A stretch of 64,000 bases of DNA, taken from positions 1 through 64,000 of the forward strand of contig NZ_SOEB01000001.1 in assembly GCF_004365965.1 (NCBI RefSeq), in the 5' to 3' direction. Positions 38,342 through 47,372 of the stretch are shown here, piece after piece. The notes below the pieces were generated by a model. The model did not search any database. It saw nothing but the letters and a program-made list of their open reading frames with translations, and was not told the origin of the DNA. Within the stretch, counting starts at the first letter, position 1; the number at the start of each line of letters is the position of its first letter. The DNA is from Rhodovulum visakhapatnamense (GTDB lineage Bacteria > Pseudomonadota > Alphaproteobacteria > Rhodobacterales > Rhodobacteraceae). The position numbers were made by a program, and so were the translations under genes.

Positions 38342-39253
38342 ATGCCCGTCACCGAGGACCAGCTTGCCGAGATCGAGGCGCAGCGCGCCGAGACCGCGCC
38401 CACCCGCCGTGTCGTGGCGCGCGGGATGGAAGAGCGTCTTTATACCCTGCATCCGGTGCTGGATCACGGCTTTGTGCGGGTGATCGACTACATGGGCGAC
38501 GATGCCGCCATCTGTCAGGCTGCCCGGGTCAGCTATGGCCGGGGCACAAAGGCAGTCAGCAATGACGAGGGCCTGATCCGCTACCTGATGCGGCACTGGC
38601 ACTCGACGCCCTTCGAGATGTGCGAGGTGAAATTCCACGTCAAGCTGCCAGTCTTCGTCGCCCGGCAATGGATCCGGCATCGCACGGCCAATGTGAACGA
38701 ATATTCCGCGCGCTACTCGATCCTCGACCGCGAATTCTACATTCCCGCGCCCGATGCGCTGGCAGCCCAGTCGACGGTCAACCACCAGGGCCGGGGCGAG
38801 GTGCTTGAAGGCGAAGAGGCGGCCCGGGTTCTCGAGATCCTGAAAGCGGATTCGGCGCGCAGCTACGACAATTACGAAGCGATGCTGAGCCAGGACGGCC
38901 AGAGGGGGCTGGCCCGCGAGCTGGCGCGCATGAACCTGCCCGCGAACATCTATACCCAATGGTACTGGAAATGCGACCTGCACAACCTGTTCCATTTCCT
39001 GCGACTTCGCGCCGACAGCCATGCGCAATATGAAATCCGGGTCTATGCCCAGACCATGTGCGAGATCGTGGCCGACTGGGTGCCCCTGGCGTTCAAGGCC
39101 TTCGAGGATTACCGCATGGGCGGCGTCACCCTGTCGGCCCCGGCCATGGACTGCGTCCGTCGCATGCTGAAAGGTGAGCCGGTGACGCAGGAAAACTCGG
39201 GCATGTCGAAGGGCGAGTGGCGCGAGTTCGAGGCGGCGATCCTGTCGAACTGA
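38342..39253 (+). CDS. thyX: Flavin-dependent thymidylate synthase
   Basis: This 303-residue enzyme makes dTMP from dUMP using FAD, NADPH and methylenetetrahydrofolate, independent of ThyA. The ThyX signature R-H-R-X7-S is present as [11 protein letters not shown] in [38 protein letters not shown] precedes it and [20 protein letters not shown] follows, containing further flavin- and substrate-binding residues. Length is near the upper range seen in alphaproteobacteria. It appears monocistronic. Confidence 0.96.
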   Translation: MPVTEDQLAEIEAQRAETAPTRRVVARGMEERLYTLHPVLDHGFVRVIDYMGDDAAICQAARVSYGRGTKAVSNDEGLIRYLMRHWHSTPFEMCEVKFHVKLPVFVARQWIRHRTANVNEYSARYSILDREFYIPAPDALAAQSTVNHQGRGEVLEGEEAARVLEILKADSARSYDNYEAMLSQDGQRGLARELARMNLPANIYTQWYWKCDLHNLFHFLRLRADSHAQYEIRVYAQTMCEIVADWVPLAFKAFEDYRMGGVTLSAPAMDCVRRMLKGEPVTQENSGMSKGEWREFEAAILSN

Positions 39254-39440
39254 GGCGCCTGGCGGTTCGTCCATTTTCCGGCCGGACGCGGATCGGGGCC
39301 GCGCGCAGGACCCGATTAGACAGGAAGGCGCGCCGGTTCCTCGGCGGGGACGTGGCCCAAGTCGCCGCCTGGGCACTCGGCCAGCCGGAGGCCCTTGCCC
39401 TGCGCCCGGCTTCCGGCGGGTCCGGTCCTCGGTCCGTCCG

Positions 39441-39459
39441 GACACCCCGTTCGGGTGTC
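39441..39459. other. Hairpin downstream of thyX
   Basis: The 7-bp stem GACACCC / GGGTGTC with a 5-nt loop lies about 190 bp after the thyX stop, in the gene-free interval 39254-39800. It could be a terminator, though it lacks a T-run. Confidence 0.35.
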
Positions 39460-39533
39460 GGAGGGGCGCAGTCGGTTCATGCGTCGGTCCGGAATGGGGG
39501 GGCGCGGCAGGCGCGTCCGGTCCCGGACTGGGG

Positions 39534-39635
39534 AGACTGTTCCCGAGCGGTCGAGACTGTCCCCGAGAGGTCAGTGTCGCGGTCAGCTGACCGGCTTGGC
39601 CTGCCGGTCAGCGCGAGGCTCGTCGCGAACGACAC
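39534..39635. other. Structured intergenic segment: tandem 18-mers and nested hairpin
   Basis: Two near-identical 18-bp units (GACTGTTCCCGAGCGGTC at 39534 and GACTGTCCCCGAGAGGTC at 39553) precede a perfect 10-bp hairpin GCTGACCGGC / GCCGGTCAGC (39586-39612, 7-nt loop). An outer GTGTCG / CGACAC pair (39574-39579 and 39630-39635) encloses it. The 12-bp palindrome GGTCAGCTGACC overlaps the first arm. No gene is visible. A small RNA, a terminator or a binding-site cluster are all possible. Confidence 0.4.
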
Positions 39636-39767
39636 CACCACCCGGGACCCGATCCTCTTGTGCAGGATCCGATACGGGGTATGGCGCCCGTCGCCCCAGA
39701 TCCTGCGGCGGAAACGGGCAGGTCGCGACGCAGGTCCCGCCACGGCATTTCATATCACGGGTCGTCC

Positions 39768-39792
39768 GGGCCGCCGCTTTGGGCGGCGGCCC
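39768..39792 (-). terminator. Hairpin terminator of chemoreceptor gene
   Basis: The perfect 10-bp stem GGGCCGCCGC / GCGGCGGCCC with a 5-nt loop starts 9 nt past the chemoreceptor stop in the leftward direction. Confidence 0.75.
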
Positions 39793-39800
39793 GAAATGGT

Positions 39801-42491
39801 TCAGAAGTCGGCCCAGCCGGTTCCGGCCGCCGCGCGGCGCGGGGCCTCGTTTGCGGGACCGCTGGCCCAATCCGGTTCGGCATTGGCCGGCGATGAAAGC
39901 GACGCGCCGCCCTGATCCAGCCGGAACCGCGCGACAAGGTCGGCCATGGTGGTCGCCTCTTCGCGCAATTGCATGCTGGCGGCGGTCGCTTCCTCGACCA
40001 TGGCGGCGTTCTGCTGGGTCACCTGATCGAGCTGCGCCGTGCCCGCGTTGATCTCGGCGATGCCGACCGACTGTTCGCGCGCGCCCGTGGCGATGGCGTC
40101 GACCAGTTCGGCAATATTGCCGATCCGCGCCGCCATGTCGGTCAGCACCTCGCCGGTGCGGTTCACCAGCGTCACGCCGGATGCGACATGGTCGGTGCTG
40201 GCCGCGATCAGGCCCTTGATTTCTTTGGCCGCGTCAGACGAGCGCTGGGCGAGCGCCCGCACCTCGGAGGCAACAACGGCAAAGCCCCGGCCCGCCTCGC
40301 CCGCCCGCGCCGCCTCGACGCCCGCGTTCAGCGCCAGAAGGTTGGTCTGGAAGGCGATGTCGTCGATCACCCCGATGATCTGGGAAATCGAATCCGACGA
40401 ATCCTTGATGCCGGTCATCGCCGCCACGGCCTCGACCACCACCGTGTTGCTTTGCTCGGCCTGGTCATGGGCCTCCTTGACCACGCGGTCGACTTCGGCC
40501 GCGCCTTCGGCGGCCGCGCGCACGCTGGCGGTCAGCTGGTCGAGCGCCGCTGCGGTTTCCTCAAGCGTGGCGGCCTGATTCTCGGTCCGGCGCGACAGGT
40601 CGTCCGACGAGGCGCCCATCTCGGCCGCCCGCGACCGGATCGCGGTTGCATTGAGCGCGATGGTCGCCATCATGTCGTTGAGTGTGGCGAGGGTCGCGTT
40701 GAAACCGGCCCGCAGCGCCTCGTAATCGGGCGGGAAGGGGGTCGAAAGGGTCCGGGTGAGATCGCCCGCCGCCAGCGCCTGCAAGCCGCCGGCCAATTCC
40801 CTGACCATGGCCTTCTGCTCGTCGGCGCGGCGCCGTTCCTCGGCTTCGGCCTCGCGTTCATGGGCGCGCAGCCGCTCACGTTCGGCGAGGTTGTCGCGGA
40901 AGACCAGAAGCGCGCCGGCGAGCCGCGCGACTTCGCCGCCAAAAAGCCGGAAACCCGGAATTTCGGTCATCTCGCCCCGGGCCAGGCGGTCGGTGATGCC
41001 GGTCAGCCGTCCGATCGGCCAGACGATCAGCGCCCAGGACAGCACGATGGCCAGCACTGCGACGGTGCCGCTGGCGACGGCCAGCATCATCAGCCGGTCG
41101 CGCGCCTCACCCGCCTGAAGCAGGATGGCATCGCCCGCCTCATGTGCATTGGCGATGGCCTCTTCGCTGGTGAGCCGGACGGCCGCCGCGATCTCGCCAA
41201 GCCGGTCATTGGCGGTCAGGGACCGGTCTTCGGCCTGGTCCTGGGCATCGAGAAGCGCCAGACGGGTGGCCACGATGCCGGTCTCGGCCGAGGTTTCGCC
41301 CGCGATCCGGGCGATCAACTCTTGCAGGTCGTCGGGCACGTAGCTGCGGGCGACCACCGCCTCGAGTTCGGCGACAAGCCCATCGAGCGTGTCCTGGATC
41401 TTCGCCGCCTCGTCGACATCCTGGGCGATGGCCCCGAGGAAGGCGGTCGCGATCAGTTTCTCGACCGACAGGCCGATATCGGCGGTGTCGCGGATCTGCT
41501 GCACCTCGTTGGTCAGAAGCCGCTCGATCGCCTCGCCGTTGAACTGGGCCGCATCGCGCGCGCCGGTCATCAGGTCGAAGGTCAGGTCGTCCATCGCGCC
41601 GCTCAGGGCCTTCTCGCTGGTTTCGCGTTGTTCCAGGACCAGTTCGGTCAACCCCTTGCGCAGGCGGAAGCCGCGCCGGGCGAGCTTTTCGAAGGACTCG
41701 TGCGTCTCGACCAGGGCGGGCAGGTAGTCCTCGACCGTCTGCATCTCGGCGAGGCGGCCGAGCGCCACGTCGAGGGCGTTGAGGCTGGTATCGGCCATGT
41801 CGCGCATGATCGCGGTATAGGCGGCATCCTCGGACTTCGAGATCGCCAGCGCTAAGCCGCCCAGAAAGTTGATTTCGGCGCGGACCTTCAGGATCAGGGT
41901 TGCCGCGACGAAGTCGGTGCCAACCAGATGGTCGAGGGTGGAGGTGACGGTTTCGCCGGTCTGCTGGCCGGCAAGCGTCATGTCATAGGCCGCGTCGTCG
42001 CTGAGCTGAAAGAGCCGGGCGCGGGTCTCTTCGGCCAGGCGCGTGAAGCTGACCACCTGGCCGGTCATCCGGTCGCTGCTGTCGAAGCGAAGCCCCAGCG
42101 CCGCGCGCATCTCGTGCGCCGCCGCATCGAGACTGTTCAGCATCGGGTGAAGATCGCGCGCGACCTCGGGCGAAAGGTTGTCGATCGACCGGCCGAGGTC
42201 TTCCTCGCGCGCCTTCAGCGCGGCGAAGGAAACGTCGACGGCGGCGGGACTGCCCGCCAACAGCATGCCGGTCAGCGCGCCGCGGATCTCGCCCGTATTC
42301 TCGATCACCGAGACGCTGTCCTTGATGCCGGGCAGCTGTTCGCCCAGCAGACGGTCGAGCGCACCCGACATCGCGGCGAACACCATGAGGCTGATCGCGA
42401 TCGCGCCGCCCGTCATGGCGCCCATGGCGAGGAAGCCGGTCGCGACCTTGAGCGCTATGCTTCCGAACACTCTTGAAATGAAACTCGCCAT
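39801..42491 (-). CDS. Methyl-accepting chemotaxis protein
   Basis: This 896-residue chemoreceptor has an N-terminal transmembrane helix ([20 protein letters not shown]), a long periplasmic helical sensor region (about 40-470), a second transmembrane helix near 470-490 ([20 protein letters not shown]), a HAMP domain and a cytoplasmic signalling domain with the conserved hairpin tip [20 protein letters not shown]. It ends GWADF, similar to the CheR/CheB-docking pentapeptides on long receptors. GGAGG lies upstream of the ATG. It follows a solute-binding protein gene by 63 bp on the same strand, which suggests that protein could deliver its ligand. Confidence 0.95.
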   Translation of the reverse strand: MASFISRVFGSIALKVATGFLAMGAMTGGAIAISLMVFAAMSGALDRLLGEQLPGIKDSVSVIENTGEIRGALTGMLLAGSPAAVDVSFAALKAREEDLGRSIDNLSPEVARDLHPMLNSLDAAAHEMRAALGLRFDSSDRMTGQVVSFTRLAEETRARLFQLSDDAAYDMTLAGQQTGETVTSTLDHLVGTDFVAATLILKVRAEINFLGGLALAISKSEDAAYTAIMRDMADTSLNALDVALGRLAEMQTVEDYLPALVETHESFEKLARRGFRLRKGLTELVLEQRETSEKALSGAMDDLTFDLMTGARDAAQFNGEAIERLLTNEVQQIRDTADIGLSVEKLIATAFLGAIAQDVDEAAKIQDTLDGLVAELEAVVARSYVPDDLQELIARIAGETSAETGIVATRLALLDAQDQAEDRSLTANDRLGEIAAAVRLTSEEAIANAHEAGDAILLQAGEARDRLMMLAVASGTVAVLAIVLSWALIVWPIGRLTGITDRLARGEMTEIPGFRLFGGEVARLAGALLVFRDNLAERERLRAHEREAEAEERRRADEQKAMVRELAGGLQALAAGDLTRTLSTPFPPDYEALRAGFNATLATLNDMMATIALNATAIRSRAAEMGASSDDLSRRTENQAATLEETAAALDQLTASVRAAAEGAAEVDRVVKEAHDQAEQSNTVVVEAVAAMTGIKDSSDSISQIIGVIDDIAFQTNLLALNAGVEAARAGEAGRGFAVVASEVRALAQRSSDAAKEIKGLIAASTDHVASGVTLVNRTGEVLTDMAARIGNIAELVDAIATGAREQSVGIAEINAGTAQLDQVTQQNAAMVEEATAASMQLREEATTMADLVARFRLDQGGASLSSPANAEPDWASGPANEAPRRAAAGTGWADF

Positions 42492-42539
42492 CGTATCCTC
42501 CGGCGTGCGAAAGTCCTCTTTGCCCTGCGGATCCCTTCG

Positions 42540-42551
42540 GCCCCGCGGGGC
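42540..42551. other. 12-bp palindrome between solute-binding protein and chemoreceptor genes
   Basis: GCCCCGCGGGGC lies just past the solute-binding protein stop. A short hairpin here could trim or stabilise the mRNA between the two genes. There is no T-run. Confidence 0.35.
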
Positions 42552-42554
42552 ATG

Positions 42555-43718
42555 TCACGTCCCCGAGGGAGCGGTCCCTGCGGGGACGAGGGTGCCATCC
42601 CCGGTCAGGCGGTAGATCCCGACCGCATCAAGCCCCTGCCGGTCGCCTGGGCCGAAGCGCAGCACGAGACCGCCAAGATCGATGTCGCCAAGCCGGTCGA
42701 GCGCCTCGGCAAGCTTGTCGCGCGTGGGCTCTGCCCCTGCCTCGCGCAGGGCCTCGATGGCCAGCCGGCCCGACAGATACCCCTCGAACGACCCGAAGCC
42801 GGGCGTCGCCTCGGGCAGCGCCGCCTTCAGCGCGGCGCGGTAGTCCGAAGCCACCGGCAGATCCGTGTCGAAGGGCGAGGGCACGGCCTCGCTGAACAAT
42901 GTCCCGGCCGCGTCCGCCCCGGCCTCGGCCGCGAGCGTCGCGGGATCGACGGTCGACAGCGCCAGATACCGGGTCTCAAGGCCCAGCTCGCGTGCGATGC
43001 CCATCATGCGTGCGGCGGGACCCGCACTGGCGACCAGGATCACCGCGTCGGGCGCCGCATCGGCCAGCATCAGTGCGGCGACCTTGACCGCCACGGTGTT
43101 GCGCGTGTAGCGCCCCTCGGCGACCATTTCGAGATCGCGCCGGGCCAGCGCCCGGATCACCCCGTCGCGCCCGGCGGCCCCGAAATAGTCGTCCTGATAG
43201 AAGACCGCGATCCGTTTCAGCCCGATCCGGTCGACCAGTTCGGCCACGGCGGCCTCGGTCTCCTGATCGTAGCTCGGGCGCAGGTTCAACACCCGTCCGG
43301 CCGTTTCTGCCCGGGCGAAATCGGCGCCGGTGAAGGGCGCGATCATCGGCATGCCCGAGCGATTCGCGACCGGCAGCACCGCTTTCAGTGTCGCGGTGCC
43401 CACCTGGCCGATGAAGGCCGCATGGGTGTCGCCCTCGGCCACATCGCGGGCCAGCACGATCGCCCGACCGGGTTCGTAATGATCGTCGAAGGTGTCGAGC
43501 AGAAGCTTGCGGCCGCGCACACCGCCTGCGCGGTTGACTTCATCGAAGGCGGCCAGAAGGCCGTCGCGGATGTCGGCGCCCATATCGCCCGACGGCCCCT
43601 CGGTCGTGGCGAGCTGGGCGAAGCGGACGGAATCGCGGTCGATGCCCCCGGCGGCCCGGCCGGGGGTCGGCGGGCAGGCAAGGACGAGCATGAGCAGCAG
43701 GAAGGAAACGGCGCGCAT
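42555..43718 (-). CDS. Branched-chain amino acid-type ABC substrate-binding protein
   Basis: This 387-residue protein has a signal peptide (RAVSFLLLMLVLACPPTPG; the Cys could make it a lipoprotein but the lipobox is imperfect) and a periplasmic-binding fold of the Leu/Ile/Val (type I) family: SGDMGADIRDGLLAAFDEVN, AFIGQVGTATLKAV, IAVFYQDDYFGAAGRDGV and GYLSGRLAIEALREAG. No permease or ATPase gene accompanies it. The next gene on the same transcript is a chemoreceptor, so it may act as a sensory binding protein. The start at 43718 begins the signal peptide. Confidence 0.88.
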   Translation of the reverse strand: MRAVSFLLLMLVLACPPTPGRAAGGIDRDSVRFAQLATTEGPSGDMGADIRDGLLAAFDEVNRAGGVRGRKLLLDTFDDHYEPGRAIVLARDVAEGDTHAAFIGQVGTATLKAVLPVANRSGMPMIAPFTGADFARAETAGRVLNLRPSYDQETEAAVAELVDRIGLKRIAVFYQDDYFGAAGRDGVIRALARRDLEMVAEGRYTRNTVAVKVAALMLADAAPDAVILVASAGPAARMMGIARELGLETRYLALSTVDPATLAAEAGADAAGTLFSEAVPSPFDTDLPVASDYRAALKAALPEATPGFGSFEGYLSGRLAIEALREAGAEPTRDKLAEALDRLGDIDLGGLVLRFGPGDRQGLDAVGIYRLTGDGTLVPAGTAPSGT

Positions 43719-43812
43719 CGGACACCCGGTTTCGTGAGCAATTCCGAAATGCGATACCGTTCGGGGTCTTAACATTCAGTTCAAAGGGGGGCCCCCGACA
43801 CCAATACATGCG

Positions 43813-43834
43813 GCGGGAACTGCGCTTTTCCCGC
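43813..43834 (-). terminator. Hairpin downstream of the Srf operon
   Basis: The 7-bp stem GCGGGAA / TTCCCGC with an 8-nt loop starts 39 nt beyond the stop of the last operon gene (43873). A second GC palindrome (GGGGGCCCCC, 43787-43796) follows. Together they probably separate the ten-gene operon from the solute-binding protein gene. Confidence 0.55.
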
Positions 43835-43872
43835 GGCCCGACGTCGCACCGGGCAGGTCGCTCCGGTTGCGT

Positions 43873-45432
43873 TCAGCGAGAGAGCACCAGCGCGTGCAAT
43901 TCGTCCTCGGACATGTCGGGATGATCGCGGTAGGCGTCGAGCACTGCCGAGAATCGGGTCAGGTTGTCGAGGATCTGGCGTTGCGACGAGGCCGAAAGCT
44001 CGCCCTGCAAAAGCCGCAACGCATCGCCGGTCACTTGAGAATCGGCGCCTTCGGTAAGGGATTCGACCGCCGAGCGCAGCGACAGCAGGTAGGTTTTCTG
44101 TACCTCGCGCAGGGTGGCGAGCTTGGTCATCAGCTGGGCACCCGCGCCCCGCAGGGCTGTGCATTGCTCGGGGCGGCTGCACAGCCGGGTCTGGTCGGCG
44201 ATGCCGATCAGTTCGCTGCTCATCCGTGCTTCTTCCTGGCGGCCCGCAAGCATCGCGCCGACCAGAACCGCGCCGTTCAGAAGGTTCGACTTGGCAGCCT
44301 CGCCGAAGGCCGCGGTCGCTTCCTCGGCCGAACGGCGGACCTCGAGTTGCAATTCCTGCAACGCGGCCTTCCGGCGGGGGTCGATTTCCTCGTCGATCAT
44401 TTCGGTCAGCGTACCCAGCGGGGTCTGGTTGGCCCCGCCGCGGCCCGTATCTTCGGTTCGCGCGATCCAGCCCGCCTTGATCTCGCGCAGGACCGGGTCG
44501 GACCAGGCGACGCTTCGGCTGAGCACCAGCCGCAGACCGAAGGTCTCGCCTGCCGTCGCGCTGCCGTCCGAGGCGCTGTAAAGCGGGTATTCGGTGCGCT
44601 CGGCCGAATAGACCTGCGCGGGCGCCGACAGGACCGAGCCGCCGCGTGTGACCAGCCCGCCCGCCTGGCCATGCTCGCGCCCGACCGCGTTCAGCCGGTA
44701 GGGCTCCAGCATCAGTTCCTCGGCATTGCCGTAGATGTCGTAAAGCCCCAGCGGGTTGGGCCTCGTCAGCCCCACGGGCAGCAGCGCGCCGCGCGCCGAG
44801 CCCACCACCTTGGCATAATCGAACAGATCGCCCTCGCCGAAGAAGCGCCGCGAGGGAAAGACCGTGGGGTCGACGGCCGCTCCGCCGCGGGCGGCGAATT
44901 CCCATTCGGTCTCGGTCGGCAGCCGCAGATAGGCCCGGCCGTCGGTTTCGGGCGGCAGCGCGTCGCGGGCCTCGGCCAGCAGCCACTCGGAATAAAGCTG
45001 TGACAGCTCGACCGCGCGAAACCACGAGAGCCCCCCCAGCGCGGTCCGGTCAATCCGTTTGGGCAGGCTGCAATCGCCCATGAGCGCCCGGCCCTGGGCG
45101 CGGGTCATCTCGTAGCGGGCGATGTAATAGACGCTGTCGCCCGGGGCGGGGCCGGGGAAGGCGCCGCGCAGATAGGCGGTGCGCAGATAGTCGGAATAGC
45201 CGGTCTCGGGGTCGGACTGGCCTACCCGGATCCGGCGGTCGGCCAGCGGGTCGTCGGCCTCGACCGGGACCACGACGCGCTGAAAGGCCATCGCCCCGCC
45301 GCAGGGCATCGGCAGGATCAGGTCGGCAGACGCGGTCGCACCGCCCGGATCGTACTGGTCCCTGTCCCAGGTGACCCCGGCTGCGGCGGGCGCGGCCAGC
45401 AGAAGCGACAGGGCAAGGGCCGCAGCTTTCAT
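43873..45432 (-). CDS. Exported formylglycine-generating-enzyme-like (SUMF1) protein
   Basis: This 519-residue protein has a signal peptide (KAAALALSLLLAAPAAAG), an FGE-sulfatase/SUMF1 domain at about 40-300 and a helical C-terminal part. The fold is shown by YYIARYEMTRAQGRALMGDC, LRLPTETEWEFAARGG, NPLGLYDIYGNAEELML, TRGGSV and FGLRLVLS. The C-terminal cysteine pair of true formylglycine enzymes (CxGxRxC-like) is not visible, so it is probably a non-catalytic ligand-binding version. The region after residue 340 is coiled-coil-like (ALQELQLEVRRSAEEATAAF). It is the last gene of the operon, with a 4-bp overlap with the permease gene. Confidence 0.8.
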   Translation of the reverse strand: MKAAALALSLLLAAPAAAGVTWDRDQYDPGGATASADLILPMPCGGAMAFQRVVVPVEADDPLADRRIRVGQSDPETGYSDYLRTAYLRGAFPGPAPGDSVYYIARYEMTRAQGRALMGDCSLPKRIDRTALGGLSWFRAVELSQLYSEWLLAEARDALPPETDGRAYLRLPTETEWEFAARGGAAVDPTVFPSRRFFGEGDLFDYAKVVGSARGALLPVGLTRPNPLGLYDIYGNAEELMLEPYRLNAVGREHGQAGGLVTRGGSVLSAPAQVYSAERTEYPLYSASDGSATAGETFGLRLVLSRSVAWSDPVLREIKAGWIARTEDTGRGGANQTPLGTLTEMIDEEIDPRRKAALQELQLEVRRSAEEATAAFGEAAKSNLLNGAVLVGAMLAGRQEEARMSSELIGIADQTRLCSRPEQCTALRGAGAQLMTKLATLREVQKTYLLSLRSAVESLTEGADSQVTGDALRLLQGELSASSQRQILDNLTRFSAVLDAYRDHPDMSEDELHALVLSR

Positions 45433-46628
45433 GTCTCTTCCCTCAGGACGGTGGCCGGGTCGGTTGCCAGCGCCGCCCGCGCCGCCGCCAGCGAGGCGCA
45501 GCCGACGAAGGCGATCACGGCCGCCGCGATGGCCAAGGCTTCGGCGGGCGACACCGAGACCAGCCCGCCGCGCTCGGTCAGCCCGGTCTCGAACAGCCGC
45601 TCGGCCAGCGCGGCGGTCAGGCGGAACAGCAGGAAGGACACGCAAAGCCCCAGAACGGCTGTGACCAGCGCCTGCACCACCGGGAACAGCGACAGCTGCC
45701 ATTGCGGCAGGCCCAAGAGCCCCAGATTGGCCAGCGTCCGGCGCGTGCGCACGACCTCGCCCCAGAAGCCGAAGATCAGCGAGGCGGCAAGCCCCGCCGC
45801 CGCCACGGCCACGGTCAGCGCCAGCGCCAGCCCCAGATTGCGCCCGAGCGTCAGCACCGAGGTCACTTCGGCGGTGCGCGCCAGCGTCCGAACGCCAAAG
45901 CGGGTTTCCAGCCGGTCCTGCAAGGGCGCCAGCCGGTCGAGCGCGGCCGCATAGACCCGCATCCCCTCGAAGCTTCCGGCACGGTCGGCCAAGGGCTTGC
46001 CGCTGTCGATGCCGTGCTCGGGCAGGGCGTAGCCGTCATAGAAGGCCTCGATCAGGTCGAGCAGGCCGATATCGGCCATCACCACCCGCCCGTCGAGCCG
46101 CCCCGGGGGCAGCACACCCGCAACCCGCGCGTTCAGCACCAGCTGACGCGGCCGGTTTTCGGCCTGGGTGAAGATCTCGACCCCATCGCCCGCAGACAGT
46201 CCGAGTTGAGTGGCCAGCGCAGGCGAGACCGCGACCTCGTCGGGCCCCAGCCCGGGCAGCGGCGCGATCATCGGATCGCCCGTGCCGGAGGGCGCGATCA
46301 GCGCCTCCTGCCGCCCGCGCCCGCCGGTCGCACGGACGTTCACGTAATCGAAGAGGCTGCGGGTCTTGAGCGTGGCAAAGCGCACATCCTCCCAGCCCTG
46401 CACCTCGGCCAGATCGGCGGGGGTGAAGCTCTGGTTGCCCGCGGTGTCGATCTGCAGCGTCGCAGGGTTTGCCATCAGATCGCCGATCAGCGCGTCATAG
46501 ACCCCGTTCCGCACCCCATAAAGCACCAGCAGCGGCACGATCACGCCGGCCAGCACCGCGACATTGCAAAAGACAAAGATCCAGTCGCGGAAAAGCGCCC
46601 GAAGCGCGAGTGTGACCAGCAGTGTCAT
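45429..46628 (-). CDS. ABC transporter permease, FtsX/MacB-like
   Basis: This 399-residue inner-membrane protein has the four-helix FtsX layout: an N-terminal helix (DWIFVFCNVAVLAGVIVPLL), a ~240-residue periplasmic domain, and three C-terminal helices (ALALTVAVAAAGLAASLIFG, FPVVQALVTAVLGLCVSFLL and ALAIAAAVIAFVGCASLAAA), ending AALATDPATVLREE. Such permeases do mechanical work on periplasmic partners rather than classic transport. ATGA overlaps with the ATPase gene upstream and the SUMF1-like gene downstream show translational coupling, so both neighbours are likely partners. Confidence 0.88.
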   Translation of the reverse strand: MTLLVTLALRALFRDWIFVFCNVAVLAGVIVPLLVLYGVRNGVYDALIGDLMANPATLQIDTAGNQSFTPADLAEVQGWEDVRFATLKTRSLFDYVNVRATGGRGRQEALIAPSGTGDPMIAPLPGLGPDEVAVSPALATQLGLSAGDGVEIFTQAENRPRQLVLNARVAGVLPPGRLDGRVVMADIGLLDLIEAFYDGYALPEHGIDSGKPLADRAGSFEGMRVYAAALDRLAPLQDRLETRFGVRTLARTAEVTSVLTLGRNLGLALALTVAVAAAGLAASLIFGFWGEVVRTRRTLANLGLLGLPQWQLSLFPVVQALVTAVLGLCVSFLLFRLTAALAERLFETGLTERGGLVSVSPAEALAIAAAVIAFVGCASLAAARAALATDPATVLREET

Positions 46629-47368
46629 GCCGCCTCCGGCCCGTCTTCTGCGGCGACCAGGCGGCTGACCGGGCGGCCCGGTGCATGGTCGGGGTCAAGC
46701 GCCAGCCGGTAGCGGGTAAGCGCAAAGCGGCCAAGCAGGTCCAGATCGTGCGACGAGACGATCACCGCGCTGCCGGTGCGCCCGGCGGCCTCGAACAGAA
46801 GCGTCATCGCCTCGGCGGCGTTTTCCGGGTCGAGCGCCGCGGTCGGTTCATCCGCGATCACGAAGCGCGGCCGGTGTGCCAGTGCCCGGGCGATGGCCGC
46901 GCGCTGGCGCTGGCCGATCGACAGCCGTTCGGGACGCAGCCCCGCGACCGGGCCAAGCCCGAGCCGGTCGATCAGGTCGCGGACCAGACCGGGGTCGGGA
47001 CGGCCGCAGATCCGCTGGGGCAGTGCGACATTCTCGGAAAGCGTCAGGAAGGGCAAAAGCCCGCCCGTTTGCGGCACGAAACCGAAAAGCCGCCCGCGCA
47101 GACGCGCGATCCGGCCCCGCCGGGTCCAGAGTGCTGTCAGATCGCGCTCTGGCGCATCGCCCGGGCAGAGCCGGTAGACCCCGCCCGCATCGGGCACGCG
47201 CAAGAGGCCCAGAAGTTCCAGCAACAGCGTCTTGCCGGTGCCGCTGGGTCCCGTCAGGCCGACGGTCTCGCCCGCGGCAATGGAAAGCTCCGGCACCCGC
47301 AACGCGAAGCCCCGGTCGCCATCGGCAAGCGAGACCCCGAGATCGCGGAGGACAAGCGCGTCCGCCAT
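46625..47368 (-). CDS. ABC transporter ATP-binding protein
   Basis: This 247-residue ATPase pairs with the downstream FtsX-like permease. Walker A is GPSGTGKT, the Q-loop is in FGFVPQTGGLLPFLTLSENV, the signature is LSIGQRQRAAIARAL (a variant of LSGGQ with Ile at the third position) and Walker B is FVIADEPTAALDPENA. The H-loop His is in VSSHDLDLLGR. It overlaps the permease gene by 4 bp and starts 4 bp after the VWA gene. LolD/MacB-type ATPases share this layout. Confidence 0.92.
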   Translation of the reverse strand: MADALVLRDLGVSLADGDRGFALRVPELSIAAGETVGLTGPSGTGKTLLLELLGLLRVPDAGGVYRLCPGDAPERDLTALWTRRGRIARLRGRLFGFVPQTGGLLPFLTLSENVALPQRICGRPDPGLVRDLIDRLGLGPVAGLRPERLSIGQRQRAAIARALAHRPRFVIADEPTAALDPENAAEAMTLLFEAAGRTGSAVIVSSHDLDLLGRFALTRYRLALDPDHAPGRPVSRLVAAEDGPEAA

Positions 47369-47372
47369 CGGC

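Noticed and set aside
42555..43718. Complete branched-chain amino acid transporter operon
   Set aside because: Only the binding protein is present; no permease or ATPase genes flank it.
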